From Bacteroidales bacterium (lineage in GTDB: Bacteria; Bacteroidota; Bacteroidia; Bacteroidales; UBA932): a stretch of 13,719 bases of DNA. Under the pieces are notes generated by a model that was not told the DNA's origin, did no database searches, and saw only the letters and a list, made by a program, of their open reading frames with translations. The translations under genes were made by a program, and so were the position numbers. This document shows positions 6,866 through 13,632 of the stretch, piece after piece; position 1 is the stretch's first letter, and each line of letters opens with the position of its first letter. The stretch is from contig JAFUQW010000080.1 in assembly GCA_017472115.1 (NCBI GenBank), forward strand, positions 1 to 13,719. Direction: 5' to 3'.

Positions 6866-7609
6866 ATGATGAGCGTGAAGAAAGTACTTATATCACAACA
6901 ACAGCCGAAGGCTGCATCCCCATATTCACAGATAGAAGAGAAGTTCGGCACAAAGTTCGACTTCCAGCCGTTCTTCAAGATGGAGCCCCTGACTTCCAGG
7001 GAGTTCCGTACTCAGAGGATCAACATACTCGACCACACTGCAATCGTATTTTCGGCACGTACAACCATCGATGCCTTCTTTCTGCTTTGCGAAGAACTCC
7101 GTGTGAAGGTTCCTGAGACCATGAAGTATTTCTGCACCACAGAAGCTGTGGCCAACTATCTGCAGAAGCATATAGTATATAGGAAAAGAAAGATATTCTA
7201 TGGAGACGGTACTCCGGATTCCATAATCGGCCTCATAGGCACCAAGCACAAGGGAGAGAAGTTCCTCATAGCTACAGCCGAATCTTCAAGCAAGGATGCC
7301 GTGACAAAGATCTTCGAAACACAGAAGTTCGACTTTGCCACAGCCGTATTCGTCAAGCCTGTAGCCCAGGACCTCAAATCGCTAGATATCCGGTCATATG
7401 ACCTGATGGTGCTGTTCAATCCTGCCGACGTGAAGTCACTTTACGAGAATTATCCTGATTTCACCCAGGGAGAGATCAAATTCATATCCTACGGCAGATC
7501 AGTTGTCAAAGCCATGGATGAAGCAGGACTCAGCATCGAAATCTCAGCACCGACCCCTGAAATTCCGTCGGTTGCCAAGGCCCTCGAAATATTCCTGTCA
7601 AAAAACTGA
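6866..7609 (+). CDS. hemD: Uroporphyrinogen-III synthase
   Basis: About 247 residues, the usual HemD length. The enzyme closes hydroxymethylbilane with ring-D inversion to give uroporphyrinogen III in the cytoplasm. HemD sequences are poorly conserved. Support comes from the two-lobe layout, the Bacteroidota-type N-terminus VKKVLISQQQPKAASPYSQI, the second-lobe motif SLYENYPDFTQGEIKFISYG, then a short AGLSIEISAPTPEIPSVAKA near the end, and the position after DUF4271 and before rnpA. Two adjacent ATGs (6866 and 6869) are possible starts. Longer in-frame readings upstream overlap DUF4271 and have no family similarity. The stop lies 4 bases before the rnpA start. Confidence 0.85.
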   Translation: MMSVKKVLISQQQPKAASPYSQIEEKFGTKFDFQPFFKMEPLTSREFRTQRINILDHTAIVFSARTTIDAFFLLCEELRVKVPETMKYFCTTEAVANYLQKHIVYRKRKIFYGDGTPDSIIGLIGTKHKGEKFLIATAESSSKDAVTKIFETQKFDFATAVFVKPVAQDLKSLDIRSYDLMVLFNPADVKSLYENYPDFTQGEIKFISYGRSVVKAMDEAGLSIEISAPTPEIPSVAKALEIFLSKN

Positions 7610-7613
7610 AAAA

Positions 7614-7976
7614 GTGGACATACAGCGCACTGAGACATTTCCCAAGAAAGAGAGACTGTGCGGCAAGACCGGCATCGAAAAGCTTCTTGCCGAAGGTCGT
7701 CACGGAAGTGTCTCCGGGCTTCGTTTCATATACCTTCGGGACAACGGCCTCGGATTCAACCGGATAATGGTGTCCGTCCCCAAGAAACTCTTCAAACGCG
7801 CAGTCAGGCGCAACCTGCTGAAACGCAGGATCAGGGAAAGCTGGCGCAGGCGCAAGCACGAGATGAACGCCGCCGGCACAGACATTCTCTTCATATATCC
7901 GACCAAGGAAATCCAGACCTACGGACAGATATATGACGCCATCGGCCAGGCGATTGAAAAAATCAACAAGGCATGA
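7614..7976 (+). CDS. rnpA: Ribonuclease P protein component
   Basis: A basic 120-residue protein that assists the RNase P RNA in removing tRNA 5' leaders. The N-terminal [18 protein letters not shown] and the RNR box [18 protein letters not shown] are diagnostic. The first plausible start is GTG at 7614, four bases after the hemD stop, giving [15 protein letters not shown]. Earlier in-frame starts (TTG 7503, ATG 7518) would add about 35 residues lying entirely inside hemD with no RnpA similarity. The 3' end overlaps yidD by ATGA, the classic rnpA-yidD coupling. The E. coli partner gene rpmH is not adjacent. Confidence 0.93.
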   Translation: MDIQRTETFPKKERLCGKTGIEKLLAEGRHGSVSGLRFIYLRDNGLGFNRIMVSVPKKLFKRAVRRNLLKRRIRESWRRRKHEMNAAGTDILFIYPTKEIQTYGQIYDAIGQAIEKINKA

Positions 7977-8197
7977 TAAGAAAGATTCTCATCTTCCCTT
8001 TCATTCTCCTGATAAGATTCTATCAGGTCTGTATCTCTCCGCTCAAACCGCCAAGCTGCCGTTTCACTCCGACCTGTTCCCAATATGCTCTCGAGGCATT
8101 CCGCAAGCACGGCCCGATAAAGGGGCTTTATCTAAGCATCCGCAGAATTCTACGATGCCATCCGTGGGGAGGACATGGTTACGACCCTGTTCCGTAA
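7973..8197 (+). CDS. yidD: Membrane protein insertion efficiency factor YidD
   Basis: 74 residues with an N-terminal amphipathic or hydrophobic helix ([15 protein letters not shown]). The complete YidD signature follows: [18 protein letters not shown], then [20 protein letters not shown]. The conserved cysteines and the GGHGYDPVP end are present. YidD is a peripheral inner-membrane protein that helps YidC-dependent insertion. The ATG overlaps the rnpA stop as ATGA, so translation is probably coupled. It is the last gene of the cluster. Confidence 0.95.
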   Translation: MIRKILIFPFILLIRFYQVCISPLKPPSCRFTPTCSQYALEAFRKHGPIKGLYLSIRRILRCHPWGGHGYDPVP

Positions 8198-8400
8198 TCA
8201 AACCACGCGTAAAACAACCTACAACAGGTAAAACAACAACAAAAACAACAAAAGCAACAACCGTGTAAAAGGGACGAAAACCGAACTTTGCCCTCGGTTA
8301 AGAATCTTATTCGTCTCTTTATGCGGCTCTTTTCTATCCAAGAAAAATGTGTGCAATTCCCTTAAAGATCCGCAGAGAGAGTGACCTCAGAAACGAGGTT
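8198..8400 (+). other. Long untranslated tail after yidD with hairpins; possible small RNA
   Basis: No gene is seen here. The first part (8209-8262) is CAA/ACA-rich low-complexity sequence with two copies of GTAAAACAAC (8209, 8228). Two hairpins follow: AACCGA/TCGGTT (8279-8284/8294-8299) and ACCTC/GAGGT (8384-8388/8395-8399). The second lies directly upstream of the strong terminator at 8401-8441. The segment could be a long 3' UTR or a separate small RNA, but no full TAnnTTTG promoter was found; the nearest is GAACTTTG at 8283. Confidence 0.35.
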
Positions 8401-8441
8401 ATATAAAAAACGGACGCCGTGACGGTGTCCGTTTTTTATAT
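8401..8441. terminator. Bidirectional intrinsic terminator between yidD and lepA
   Basis: A 19-bp near-perfect stem from 8401-8419 to 8423-8441 with loop TGA, containing one G-T wobble in the core CGGACGCCG/CGGTGTCCG. The stem is flanked by an A6 run on one side and a T6 run on the other, so each strand has a T run after the hairpin. It serves both the yidD operon and convergent lepA, whose stop is 20 bases away. Confidence 0.93.
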
Positions 8442-8460
8442 GGGCCGCAGCTGACAAGGG

Positions 8461-10248
8461 TCAGTCTAACTTAAGCACCGCCATGAAGGCACTCTGCGGA
8501 ACTTCCACCGTACCGATCTGGCGCATTCGCTTCTTACCCTGCTTCTGCTTCTCGAGAAGCTTTCTCTTACGGGTGATGTCACCGCCGTAACACTTCGCGG
8601 TAACGTCCTTGCGGACAGCCTTGACAGTCTCTCGCGCGATGATCTTCGCTCCCACGGCAGCCTGGATTGCAATATCGAACTGCTGGCGAGGGATGAGTTC
8701 CTTGAGCTTCTCGCACATCCTGCGTCCGAAATCATATGCGTGATCGGCATGAATCAGAGACGAAAGCGCATCTGCGGGATCTCCGTTCAGGAGAATGTCC
8801 AACTTGACAAGCTTGGCTTCCTTGAACCCTACGACATGATAATCGAATGAAGCATATCCCTTGGAAATAGACTTGAGCTTGTCATAGAAGTCAAAGACAA
8901 TCTCAGAAAGAGGCATTTCGTATGTAAGTTCAAGACGGTCGGCGGTGAGATAATGCTGGTTGATGAGCACTCCCCTCTTGTCAAGGCAGAGCTTCATGAT
9001 CGGGCCATAATAATCCGAGCGCGAGATCACCTGAGCCCTGATATAAGGTTCCTCGATCCTGTCGATGAGGGTTGCAGGCGGAAGTCCCGAAGGATTGTGG
9101 ACATCGAGACATTCTCCCTGGGTCGTATATACCTTATAGGAAACGTTCGGAACAGTGGTGATCACGTCCATATTGAATTCCCTGAAAAGACGTTCCTGAA
9201 CGATCTCAAGATGGAGAAGTCCGAGGAATCCGCATCGGAAACCGAATCCGAGAGCAAGCGATGACTCCGGCTCGAACACTAGCGAAGCGTCATTGAGCTG
9301 GAACTTCTCGAGCGAAGCACGAAGTTCCTCATACTGATCGGTCTCGACGGGATACATACCAGCAAAGACCATAGGTTTCACTTCCTCGAAACCTTCGATG
9401 GCCTTCTCGCATGGACGCGACACATGGGTGATCGTGTCACCCACCTTCACTTCGACGGCGGTCTTTATACCGGAAATGATATAGCCCACGCTTCCGCACG
9501 GGATCTCGCCCCTTGGGTGCATCTTCATCTTGAGCACGCCGATCTCGTCGGCCACATACTCCTTGCCGGTGCTGACAAACTTGACCTTGTCGCCTGTCCT
9601 GATGCTGCCGTTGAGCACCTTGAAATAAGCGATGATACCTCTGAACGAGTTGAACACCGAGTCGAAGATAAGGGCCTGGAGAGGAGCATCAGGATCGCCT
9701 GTCGGAGCCGGAATCCTCTCCACGATGGCATCAAGAATTTCCGGAACGCCCTCACCCGTCTTGCCGGAAGCGAGAAGGATATCCTCAGGCTTGCATCCGA
9801 GAAGATCGACGACCTGATCCGTCACGACTTCTACCATGGCTGACTCCACATCTATCTTGTTGAGCACGGGGATGATCTCGAGATCATGCTCGATGGCAAG
9901 ATACAGATTAGAAATGGTCTGAGCCTGAATACCTTGAGTGGCATCTACGACAAGAAGAGCTCCTTCGCACGATGCGATTGCACGGGACACCTCATATGAG
10001 AAGTCAACGTGACCCGGAGTGTCGATGAGATTGAGTGTATATGTCTCGCCTTTGTACTGATAGTCCATCTGGATGGCGTGGCTCTTGATCGTGATGCCCT
10101 TCTCCTTTTCGAGATCCATCGAGTCAAGGACCTGGTTTTCCATGTCACGGGCGTTCAATGTGTTGGTCACCTCGAGCATTCTGTCCGCCAGAGTACTCTT
10201 TCCGTGATCGATGTGCGCGATAATGCAAAAGTTTCTTGTATGTTTCAT
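8461..10248 (-). CDS. lepA: Elongation factor 4 (LepA), ribosome-associated GTPase
   Basis: A 595-residue translational GTPase of full family length. The G1 motif AHIDHGKST is at 11-19, switch [10 protein letters not shown] starts at 76, NKID is near 131, and the conserved C-terminal end [17 protein letters not shown] is intact. LepA binds ribosomes and affects elongation, back-translocation and assembly. The ATG at 10246-10248 gives the standard start [16 protein letters not shown]. An upstream in-frame ATG at 10371 would add 41 residues without family similarity and would run through the lepA promoter, so it is rejected. Transcribed alone. Confidence 0.97.
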   Translation of the reverse strand: MKHTRNFCIIAHIDHGKSTLADRMLEVTNTLNARDMENQVLDSMDLEKEKGITIKSHAIQMDYQYKGETYTLNLIDTPGHVDFSYEVSRAIASCEGALLVVDATQGIQAQTISNLYLAIEHDLEIIPVLNKIDVESAMVEVVTDQVVDLLGCKPEDILLASGKTGEGVPEILDAIVERIPAPTGDPDAPLQALIFDSVFNSFRGIIAYFKVLNGSIRTGDKVKFVSTGKEYVADEIGVLKMKMHPRGEIPCGSVGYIISGIKTAVEVKVGDTITHVSRPCEKAIEGFEEVKPMVFAGMYPVETDQYEELRASLEKFQLNDASLVFEPESSLALGFGFRCGFLGLLHLEIVQERLFREFNMDVITTVPNVSYKVYTTQGECLDVHNPSGLPPATLIDRIEEPYIRAQVISRSDYYGPIMKLCLDKRGVLINQHYLTADRLELTYEMPLSEIVFDFYDKLKSISKGYASFDYHVVGFKEAKLVKLDILLNGDPADALSSLIHADHAYDFGRRMCEKLKELIPRQQFDIAIQAAVGAKIIARETVKAVRKDVTAKCYGGDITRKRKLLEKQKQGKKRMRQIGTVEVPQSAFMAVLKLD

Positions 10249-10267
10249 CTTATATATATAACGGCTG

Positions 10268-10275
10268 CAAAGATA
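10268..10275 (-). promoter_or_regulatory. -7 element of lepA
   Basis: Minus-strand TATCTTTG is a perfect TAnnTTTG, 19 bases before the lepA ATG. The inverted repeat at 10280-10301 ends only 4 bases upstream of it, covering the spacer and the -33 position. Confidence 0.7.
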
Positions 10276-10279
10276 GCAA

Positions 10280-10467
10280 TTTAGTGATGTGTAAAAAATA
10301 ATCTGCATCATTTTAAGAGAAAGTAAAAAAGTTACGATTAAGTTCTTTTTGTATCTTTTCTCCTTTCTCATCGGTCACATAGCCCGCTATGCTCCCTCTT
10401 CGTAAGAAGAAAATATACTAAAAATAACTTTTAAACTGAAGCAACTTATTTTTTACACATCACTAAA
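10280..10467. repeat. 188-bp segment with 22-bp perfect inverted ends (MITE-like or paired operator)
   Basis: The 22 bases at 10280-10301 (core GTGATGTGTAAAAAATAA) recur as an exact reverse complement at 10446-10467. The match continues inward imperfectly for 17 more bases (TGC, TCA, TTTAA and AG shared), about 35 of 39 positions per arm. The interior has no gene; it holds a small palindrome CATAGCCCGCTATG near 10378-10391. The arms end in TA, so a TA target duplication is possible, but no longer direct repeat flanks it. It fills most of the divergent gap between lepA and the sigma-factor gene. No transposase is present. Confidence 0.7.
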
Positions 10468-10480
10468 GAAAAATTTTAAC

Positions 10481-10488
10481 TACTTTTG
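10481..10488 (+). promoter_or_regulatory. -7 element of the ECF sigma operon
   Basis: TACTTTTG is a perfect TAnnTTTG, 30 to 45 bases before the possible starts of the sigma gene. The right arm of the inverted repeat ends 13 bases upstream, so it covers the -33 region. No TTG is seen at -33. Confidence 0.65.
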
Positions 10489-10525
10489 TTTAATCCAACA
10501 GTGTTTTAATGTGTCTTATTATCCG

Positions 10526-11065
10526 ATGACTGACAGCGAAATCATAAGACTATATGGCAGCGGAAGGCATGAAGATGCGTTCAACGGCATAGTAGCCACC
10601 TACTCGGAGAGGCTCTACTGGCACGTACGCCGCTTTCTGTGCAGTCACGAAGACACCAACGACCTGCTTCAGGATATATTCATCAAGATATGGACCGCAC
10701 TGCCCGGTTTCCGAGGCAATTCACAGCTTTACACATGGCTGTACAGGATCGCCACCAACGAGACCCTCAACTATCTGCGCAAGCAGAAGTTCAAAGCCAT
10801 GGTTTCGCTCGACTCCGCTTCTGAAATTCTAAGAAAAAAGATAGACGATGACCCTCATTTCAACGGCAACGAACTGCAGAGAGAGCTTCACAAGGCCATC
10901 CAGAGACTCCCTGAAAAGCAGCGGCTGGTATTCAATCTGAGATATTTCGATGAAATGAAATATGAGGATATTTCCGAAATAACCGACACCTCGGTAGGCG
11001 CACTGAAAGCTTCTTATCATCACGCTTACAACAAGGTGAAGGATGAAATGAATAAACTTTTTTAA
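10526..11065 (+). CDS. ECF-type RNA polymerase sigma factor (sigma-70 family)
   Basis: About 179 residues with the two-domain ECF layout. Sigma region 2 spans about 20-90 (YSERLYWHVRRFLCSHEDTN then DLLQDIFIKIWTALPGFRG and TWLYRIATNETLNYLRKQK). Sigma region 4 spans about 120-175 (AIQRLPEKQRLVFNLRYFDE, then YEDISEITDTSVGALKASYH). It directs RNA polymerase to a specific promoter set. The ATG at 10526 (MTDSEIIRLYGSG) fits related proteins; a GTG at 10511 would add five residues and cannot be excluded. The following genes code for a one-pass membrane protein and a secreted Spy-like protein, so it probably answers envelope stress and may activate its own operon. Confidence 0.93.
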   Translation: MTDSEIIRLYGSGRHEDAFNGIVATYSERLYWHVRRFLCSHEDTNDLLQDIFIKIWTALPGFRGNSQLYTWLYRIATNETLNYLRKQKFKAMVSLDSASEILRKKIDDDPHFNGNELQRELHKAIQRLPEKQRLVFNLRYFDEMKYEDISEITDTSVGALKASYHHAYNKVKDEMNKLF

Positions 11066-11088
11066 TCAGATAGTGTCTAACATTTGCT

Positions 11089-11502
11089 ATGCAGAACGAA
11101 AAGGACATATTGAAATCGGCTCAAGAGCTCAAGATAATGCCATACAGCGTTCCTGACGGTTATTTTGACCGCCTGAAGGCTCAAGCGGCATCGGCGGCTC
11201 TCGACAGCGGAGAAAGGCATAGACCTTTCTTTACGCGACTCGCGCCGTACGCAGCCATGGCCGCGGTATTCGTGTTCCTTGTGACAGCCGGCACCTTCCT
11301 CCTTGAAAGGACTACACCGACTGCTCAGGACGAGATGGAAGAGTACTTTTTCTACTCAAGCCTGATGCCCGTCACAGACCCTTATGCCATCGAGACCGTG
11401 CAGACGGCACAGGATGAGATCGCGGATGACGACATCATAGAGTACCTCATCTATTCAGGTGTGACAGCAGAAGTGATAGAAATTTCAAATCAAGAGATAT
11501 GA
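11089..11502 (+). CDS. Single-pass membrane protein, probable anti-sigma factor
   Basis: 137 residues. The N-terminal cytoplasmic part carries the motif YSVPDGYFDRLK (19-30), close to the VPDGYF motif of many Bacteroidota anti-sigma-linked proteins. One membrane segment runs from about 51 to 72 (LAPYAAMAAVFVFLVTAGTF). The rest (about 75-137) is an acidic domain predicted outside the cytoplasm. There is no zinc anti-sigma HxxxCxxC motif. It lies 23 bases after the sigma gene and its stop overlaps the next start (ATGA). The anti-sigma role rests on gene order, topology and the short motif; no catalytic features are seen. Confidence 0.7.
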   Translation: MQNEKDILKSAQELKIMPYSVPDGYFDRLKAQAASAALDSGERHRPFFTRLAPYAAMAAVFVFLVTAGTFLLERTTPTAQDEMEEYFFYSSLMPVTDPYAIETVQTAQDEIADDDIIEYLIYSGVTAEVIEISNQEI

Positions 11503-11972
11503 AAAGGAAAATGATACTTGCTGTAATCATTACAGCTATTGCGGCATTCGCCGCGACATCGTCACAGGCTCAGGACAAGCACGAAAAAGATGGCGACTGG
11601 AAAAAGAAGATGATGAGCGAGAAAGTGGCCTTCTTCACTGTAGAACTCGACCTCAGCCCTGAGGAAGCACAGAAATTCTGGGCTGTATATAATGAAATAG
11701 ACAAGGAGAAAGACGAGGCTACAAAGGCTATGTTCAAGGCATATTTCGAACTTGAAAAAGCTCTGAAGGAAAACAGGTCCGAAAAGGAAATCTCGGGGCT
11801 TCTCGACAACTACATCAAGGCCAAGGAACAGCAGGACGAAGTCGATATGGAGGCACACGACAAGATCAGGAAAGTGCTCTCAGTCAATAAGACGGCAAAG
11901 CTGTATATTGTTGAAGAAGAGTTCAGAAAGCAATATATCAGACGCCTGCACGGAGGTCCTCGCGGCCACTGA
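11499..11972 (+). CDS. Secreted Spy/CpxP-like helical protein
   Basis: 157 residues with a signal peptide (basic MKRKM, hydrophobic 6-20, probable cleavage after SSQA near residue 24). The mature part is charged and almost wholly helical, with LSPEEAQKFWAVYNEIDKE (52-70) and long Glu/Lys-rich stretches, as in Bacteroidota relatives of Spy/CpxP periplasmic chaperones. No lipobox cysteine is seen, so it is probably soluble in the periplasm. Translationally coupled to the membrane protein upstream. In this operon it could be the stress chaperone or a sensor that feeds back to the sigma factor; both are inference. Confidence 0.75.
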   Translation: MKRKMILAVIITAIAAFAATSSQAQDKHEKDGDWKKKMMSEKVAFFTVELDLSPEEAQKFWAVYNEIDKEKDEATKAMFKAYFELEKALKENRSEKEISGLLDNYIKAKEQQDEVDMEAHDKIRKVLSVNKTAKLYIVEEEFRKQYIRRLHGGPRGH

Positions 11973-11998
11973 CATGACCGTCAGTCCGGTTATCGGAT

Positions 11999-12760
11999 TC
12001 AGGCAAAGAGATAGAAATCACGGGTGAGGGACAGATATTCGTCTGAATATCTTCCCTCTTCGTGTATGGCTACGGTCCTGTCTTCGGGAGAGACGCATCT
12101 GCTGCGGGAAAACTCTGCGATTATTCTTATAGGCGCCTTCCGCGGCACCGTACGTACCCTTATGATGCGGAAAAGATGCAGGCCCGACATACGGGCATAC
12201 CTTGTCAGATCGTGTTCGGTGTCCGCCGGCAGGACAAGGGACAATCTGCCGTCCGGGGAGAGCCTGTCGGCGGCAAAATCCAACAGTTCGCGATAAGAAA
12301 GTCCGGTGGAAGTGTGCCGGGCATTGTTTCTGCGAAGATCAGGTGCGGTGAGAGTCTCGTCAAAATACGGCGGATTGGAAAAGATCAGGTCGAATCTTTC
12401 ATCAGGGAGAAGCCCAGACGCATATCCGTCAAGAGACTCGTTCCGGGCATGAAGGATATCAGACCACGGAGAATTACGGAAATTCTGTGCTGCCTCTTCA
12501 GCCGAAGCCTCGTCTATATCTATTGCCGTGATTGTCTGTCCGGGAGACGTTCCGGCTGTGTCCGACATGGAATGATGAATGTCCTCCACCCTCTGCGCCG
12601 CCATAAGGGCGATTGTACCGGTGCCCGTCCCCACATCCAGAAACCTTGCGTCAGAAGGCAGGATGGTCATTACGGCTCCGAGGAGAACTCCGTCGGTATT
12701 GACCTTCATGGCACTGCGCTCGTTTACCACATCGAATTTCTTGAACCTGAACGTGCTCAT
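11999..12760 (-). CDS. trmN6: tRNA1(Val) (adenine(37)-N6)-methyltransferase
   Basis: 253 residues, a class I SAM-dependent methyltransferase of the YfiC/TrmN6 type that methylates A37 next to the anticodon of tRNA-Val. The N-terminal [20 protein letters not shown] and GVLLGAV are typical of the family. The SAM-binding motif LDVGTGTG is at 41-48, the acidic AIDID at 79-83, and the adenine-flipping NPPY at 129-132. A loop of about 15 extra residues (around 59-75, rich in Ser, Thr and Pro) separates motif I from the following strand. The start overlaps the lolD stop (ATGA), so the two are probably co-transcribed. The 26-base gap to the convergent Spy-like gene has no good terminator. Confidence 0.9.
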   Translation of the reverse strand: MSTFRFKKFDVVNERSAMKVNTDGVLLGAVMTILPSDARFLDVGTGTGTIALMAAQRVEDIHHSMSDTAGTSPGQTITAIDIDEASAEEAAQNFRNSPWSDILHARNESLDGYASGLLPDERFDLIFSNPPYFDETLTAPDLRRNNARHTSTGLSYRELLDFAADRLSPDGRLSLVLPADTEHDLTRYARMSGLHLFRIIRVRTVPRKAPIRIIAEFSRSRCVSPEDRTVAIHEEGRYSDEYLSLTRDFYLFA

Positions 12761-13443
12761 ACCCTACCGCCGGAGTTGTCAGGACGCGCCTCGTCGATGA
12801 AAGCGCCGTCCTGCATGAAGAAAGAACGGTCACACATGGCTGCAAGGTCGGGGTCATGCGTCACGATCACTATGGTCTGGCCATATTTTTCACGGAGAGT
12901 GAAGAAAAGTCGGTGAAGCTCCTCCTTGGTCCTGGTATCGAGATTGCCGGAAGGCTCGTCCGCAAAAAGTACAGCAGGCCTGTTGATCAGAGCACGAGCG
13001 ATGGCCACTCTCTGCTGCTCGCCTCCCGACAGTTCCGAAGGCTTATGCGTAAGTCTCTCTGACAGACCGAGTTCACCAAGCAGATCCTTGGCTGCAGTCT
13101 CAGCATCAGCTTTGCTTCTGCCGGCTATGAATGCCGGAATCATCACATTCTCAAGAGCCGTGAACTCCGGCAGGAGATGATGGAACTGAAACACGAATCC
13201 GATACGCCTGTTGCGAAAATCCGATAGTCCCCTGCCTGAAAGCGAAAGGACATCCGTTCCGTCTATCGTCAGAGATCCGCTGTCAGGAGTCGAAAGCGTT
13301 CCGAGAATCTGGAGCAGAGTCGATTTGCCGGCCCCGGACGCTCCCATGATTGAAACGACCTCGGACTTCTTCACCTCGAAATCGATACCTTTCAACACCT
13401 TGAGTGTGCCGAAAGACTTTTCTATGCCTTTTGCCTGTATCAT
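12757..13443 (-). CDS. lolD: Lipoprotein-releasing system ATPase LolD
   Basis: 228 residues from the ATG at 13441-13443. Motifs in order: Walker [10 protein letters not shown] at 34-42, Q-loop Q86 in [17 protein letters not shown] (which with [11 protein letters not shown] is characteristic of LolD), signature [15 protein letters not shown] at 138-152, Walker B LFADEP at 159-164, D-loop NLD, and switch histidine H196 in VTHD. LolD drives the inner-membrane LolC/E permease that extracts lipoproteins bound for the outer membrane. No permease gene is adjacent; the next gene is trmN6, overlapping by ATGA. A TTG at 13459-13461 would add six residues but lies inside the -7 box, so it is rejected. 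Confidence 0.93.
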   Translation of the reverse strand: MIQAKGIEKSFGTLKVLKGIDFEVKKSEVVSIMGASGAGKSTLLQILGTLSTPDSGSLTIDGTDVLSLSGRGLSDFRNRRIGFVFQFHHLLPEFTALENVMIPAFIAGRSKADAETAAKDLLGELGLSERLTHKPSELSGGEQQRVAIARALINRPAVLFADEPSGNLDTRTKEELHRLFFTLREKYGQTIVIVTHDPDLAAMCDRSFFMQDGAFIDEARPDNSGGRV

Positions 13444-13458
13444 CCGTACTGTTTTGTG

Positions 13459-13490
13459 CAAAGATAGTCAATTTATCATTGGTATGACAA
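13459..13490 (-). promoter_or_regulatory. Promoter for lolD-trmN6
   Basis: Minus-strand TATCTTTG (plus 13459-13466) is a perfect TAnnTTTG with a TTG (plus 13488-13490) 21 bases upstream. A short inverted repeat CATTG/CAATG (13477-13492) covers the -33 element. Confidence 0.7.
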
Positions 13491-13498
13491 TGTCGGAT

Positions 13499-13533
13499 GT
13501 GCTTCAAGGTCATTTTGAGCGACCTTGGTGCAC
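13499..13533. repeat. 35-bp palindrome, copy 3
   Basis: Arms GTGCTTCAAGGTC and GACCTTGGTGCAC around a 9-base loop starting ATTTTGA. Same length and orientation as copy 1. It lies just upstream of the lolD promoter on the far side from the gene, between lolD and the IS-like ORF. Confidence 0.85.
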
Positions 13534-13620
13534 GGTAATCAGCCTCAGAAACGTCTGAAATCCATATCGATGTGCTTTAAGGGATCAACGGAAAAAGTAG
13601 GTTGGTAAATTTAGTCTTGT

Positions 13621-13628
13621 TACCTTTG
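13621..13628 (+). promoter_or_regulatory. -7 element before the edge ORF
   Basis: TACCTTTG is a perfect TAnnTTTG, only 4 bases before the ATG at 13633. A TTG at 13602-13604 is too close (16 bases) for a normal -33 spacing. Confidence 0.5.
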
Positions 13629-13632
13629 TGGT

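Noticed and set aside
7503..7613. N-terminal extension of rnpA
   Set aside because: Lies wholly in hemD; the GTG at 7614 gives the usual RnpA start and operon spacing.
8279..8441. SRP RNA or 6S RNA after yidD
   Set aside because: No SRP tetraloop/GGAAGCA-type core and no long closing stem with a central bubble could be found; only small local hairpins are present.
10249..10371. 41-residue N-terminal extension of lepA
   Set aside because: It would translate through the -7 box and the inverted repeat; LepA proteins begin at [16 protein letters not shown] or the like.
11976..11991. Terminator between the Spy-like gene and trmN6
   Set aside because: GACCG/CGGTT can form only a 5-bp stem with a wobble and no T run follows.
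12062..12916. Plus-strand reading frame of 284 codons
   Set aside because: Antisense across trmN6 and the end of lolD, both of which are unmistakable; the arginine- and cysteine-rich product has no motif.
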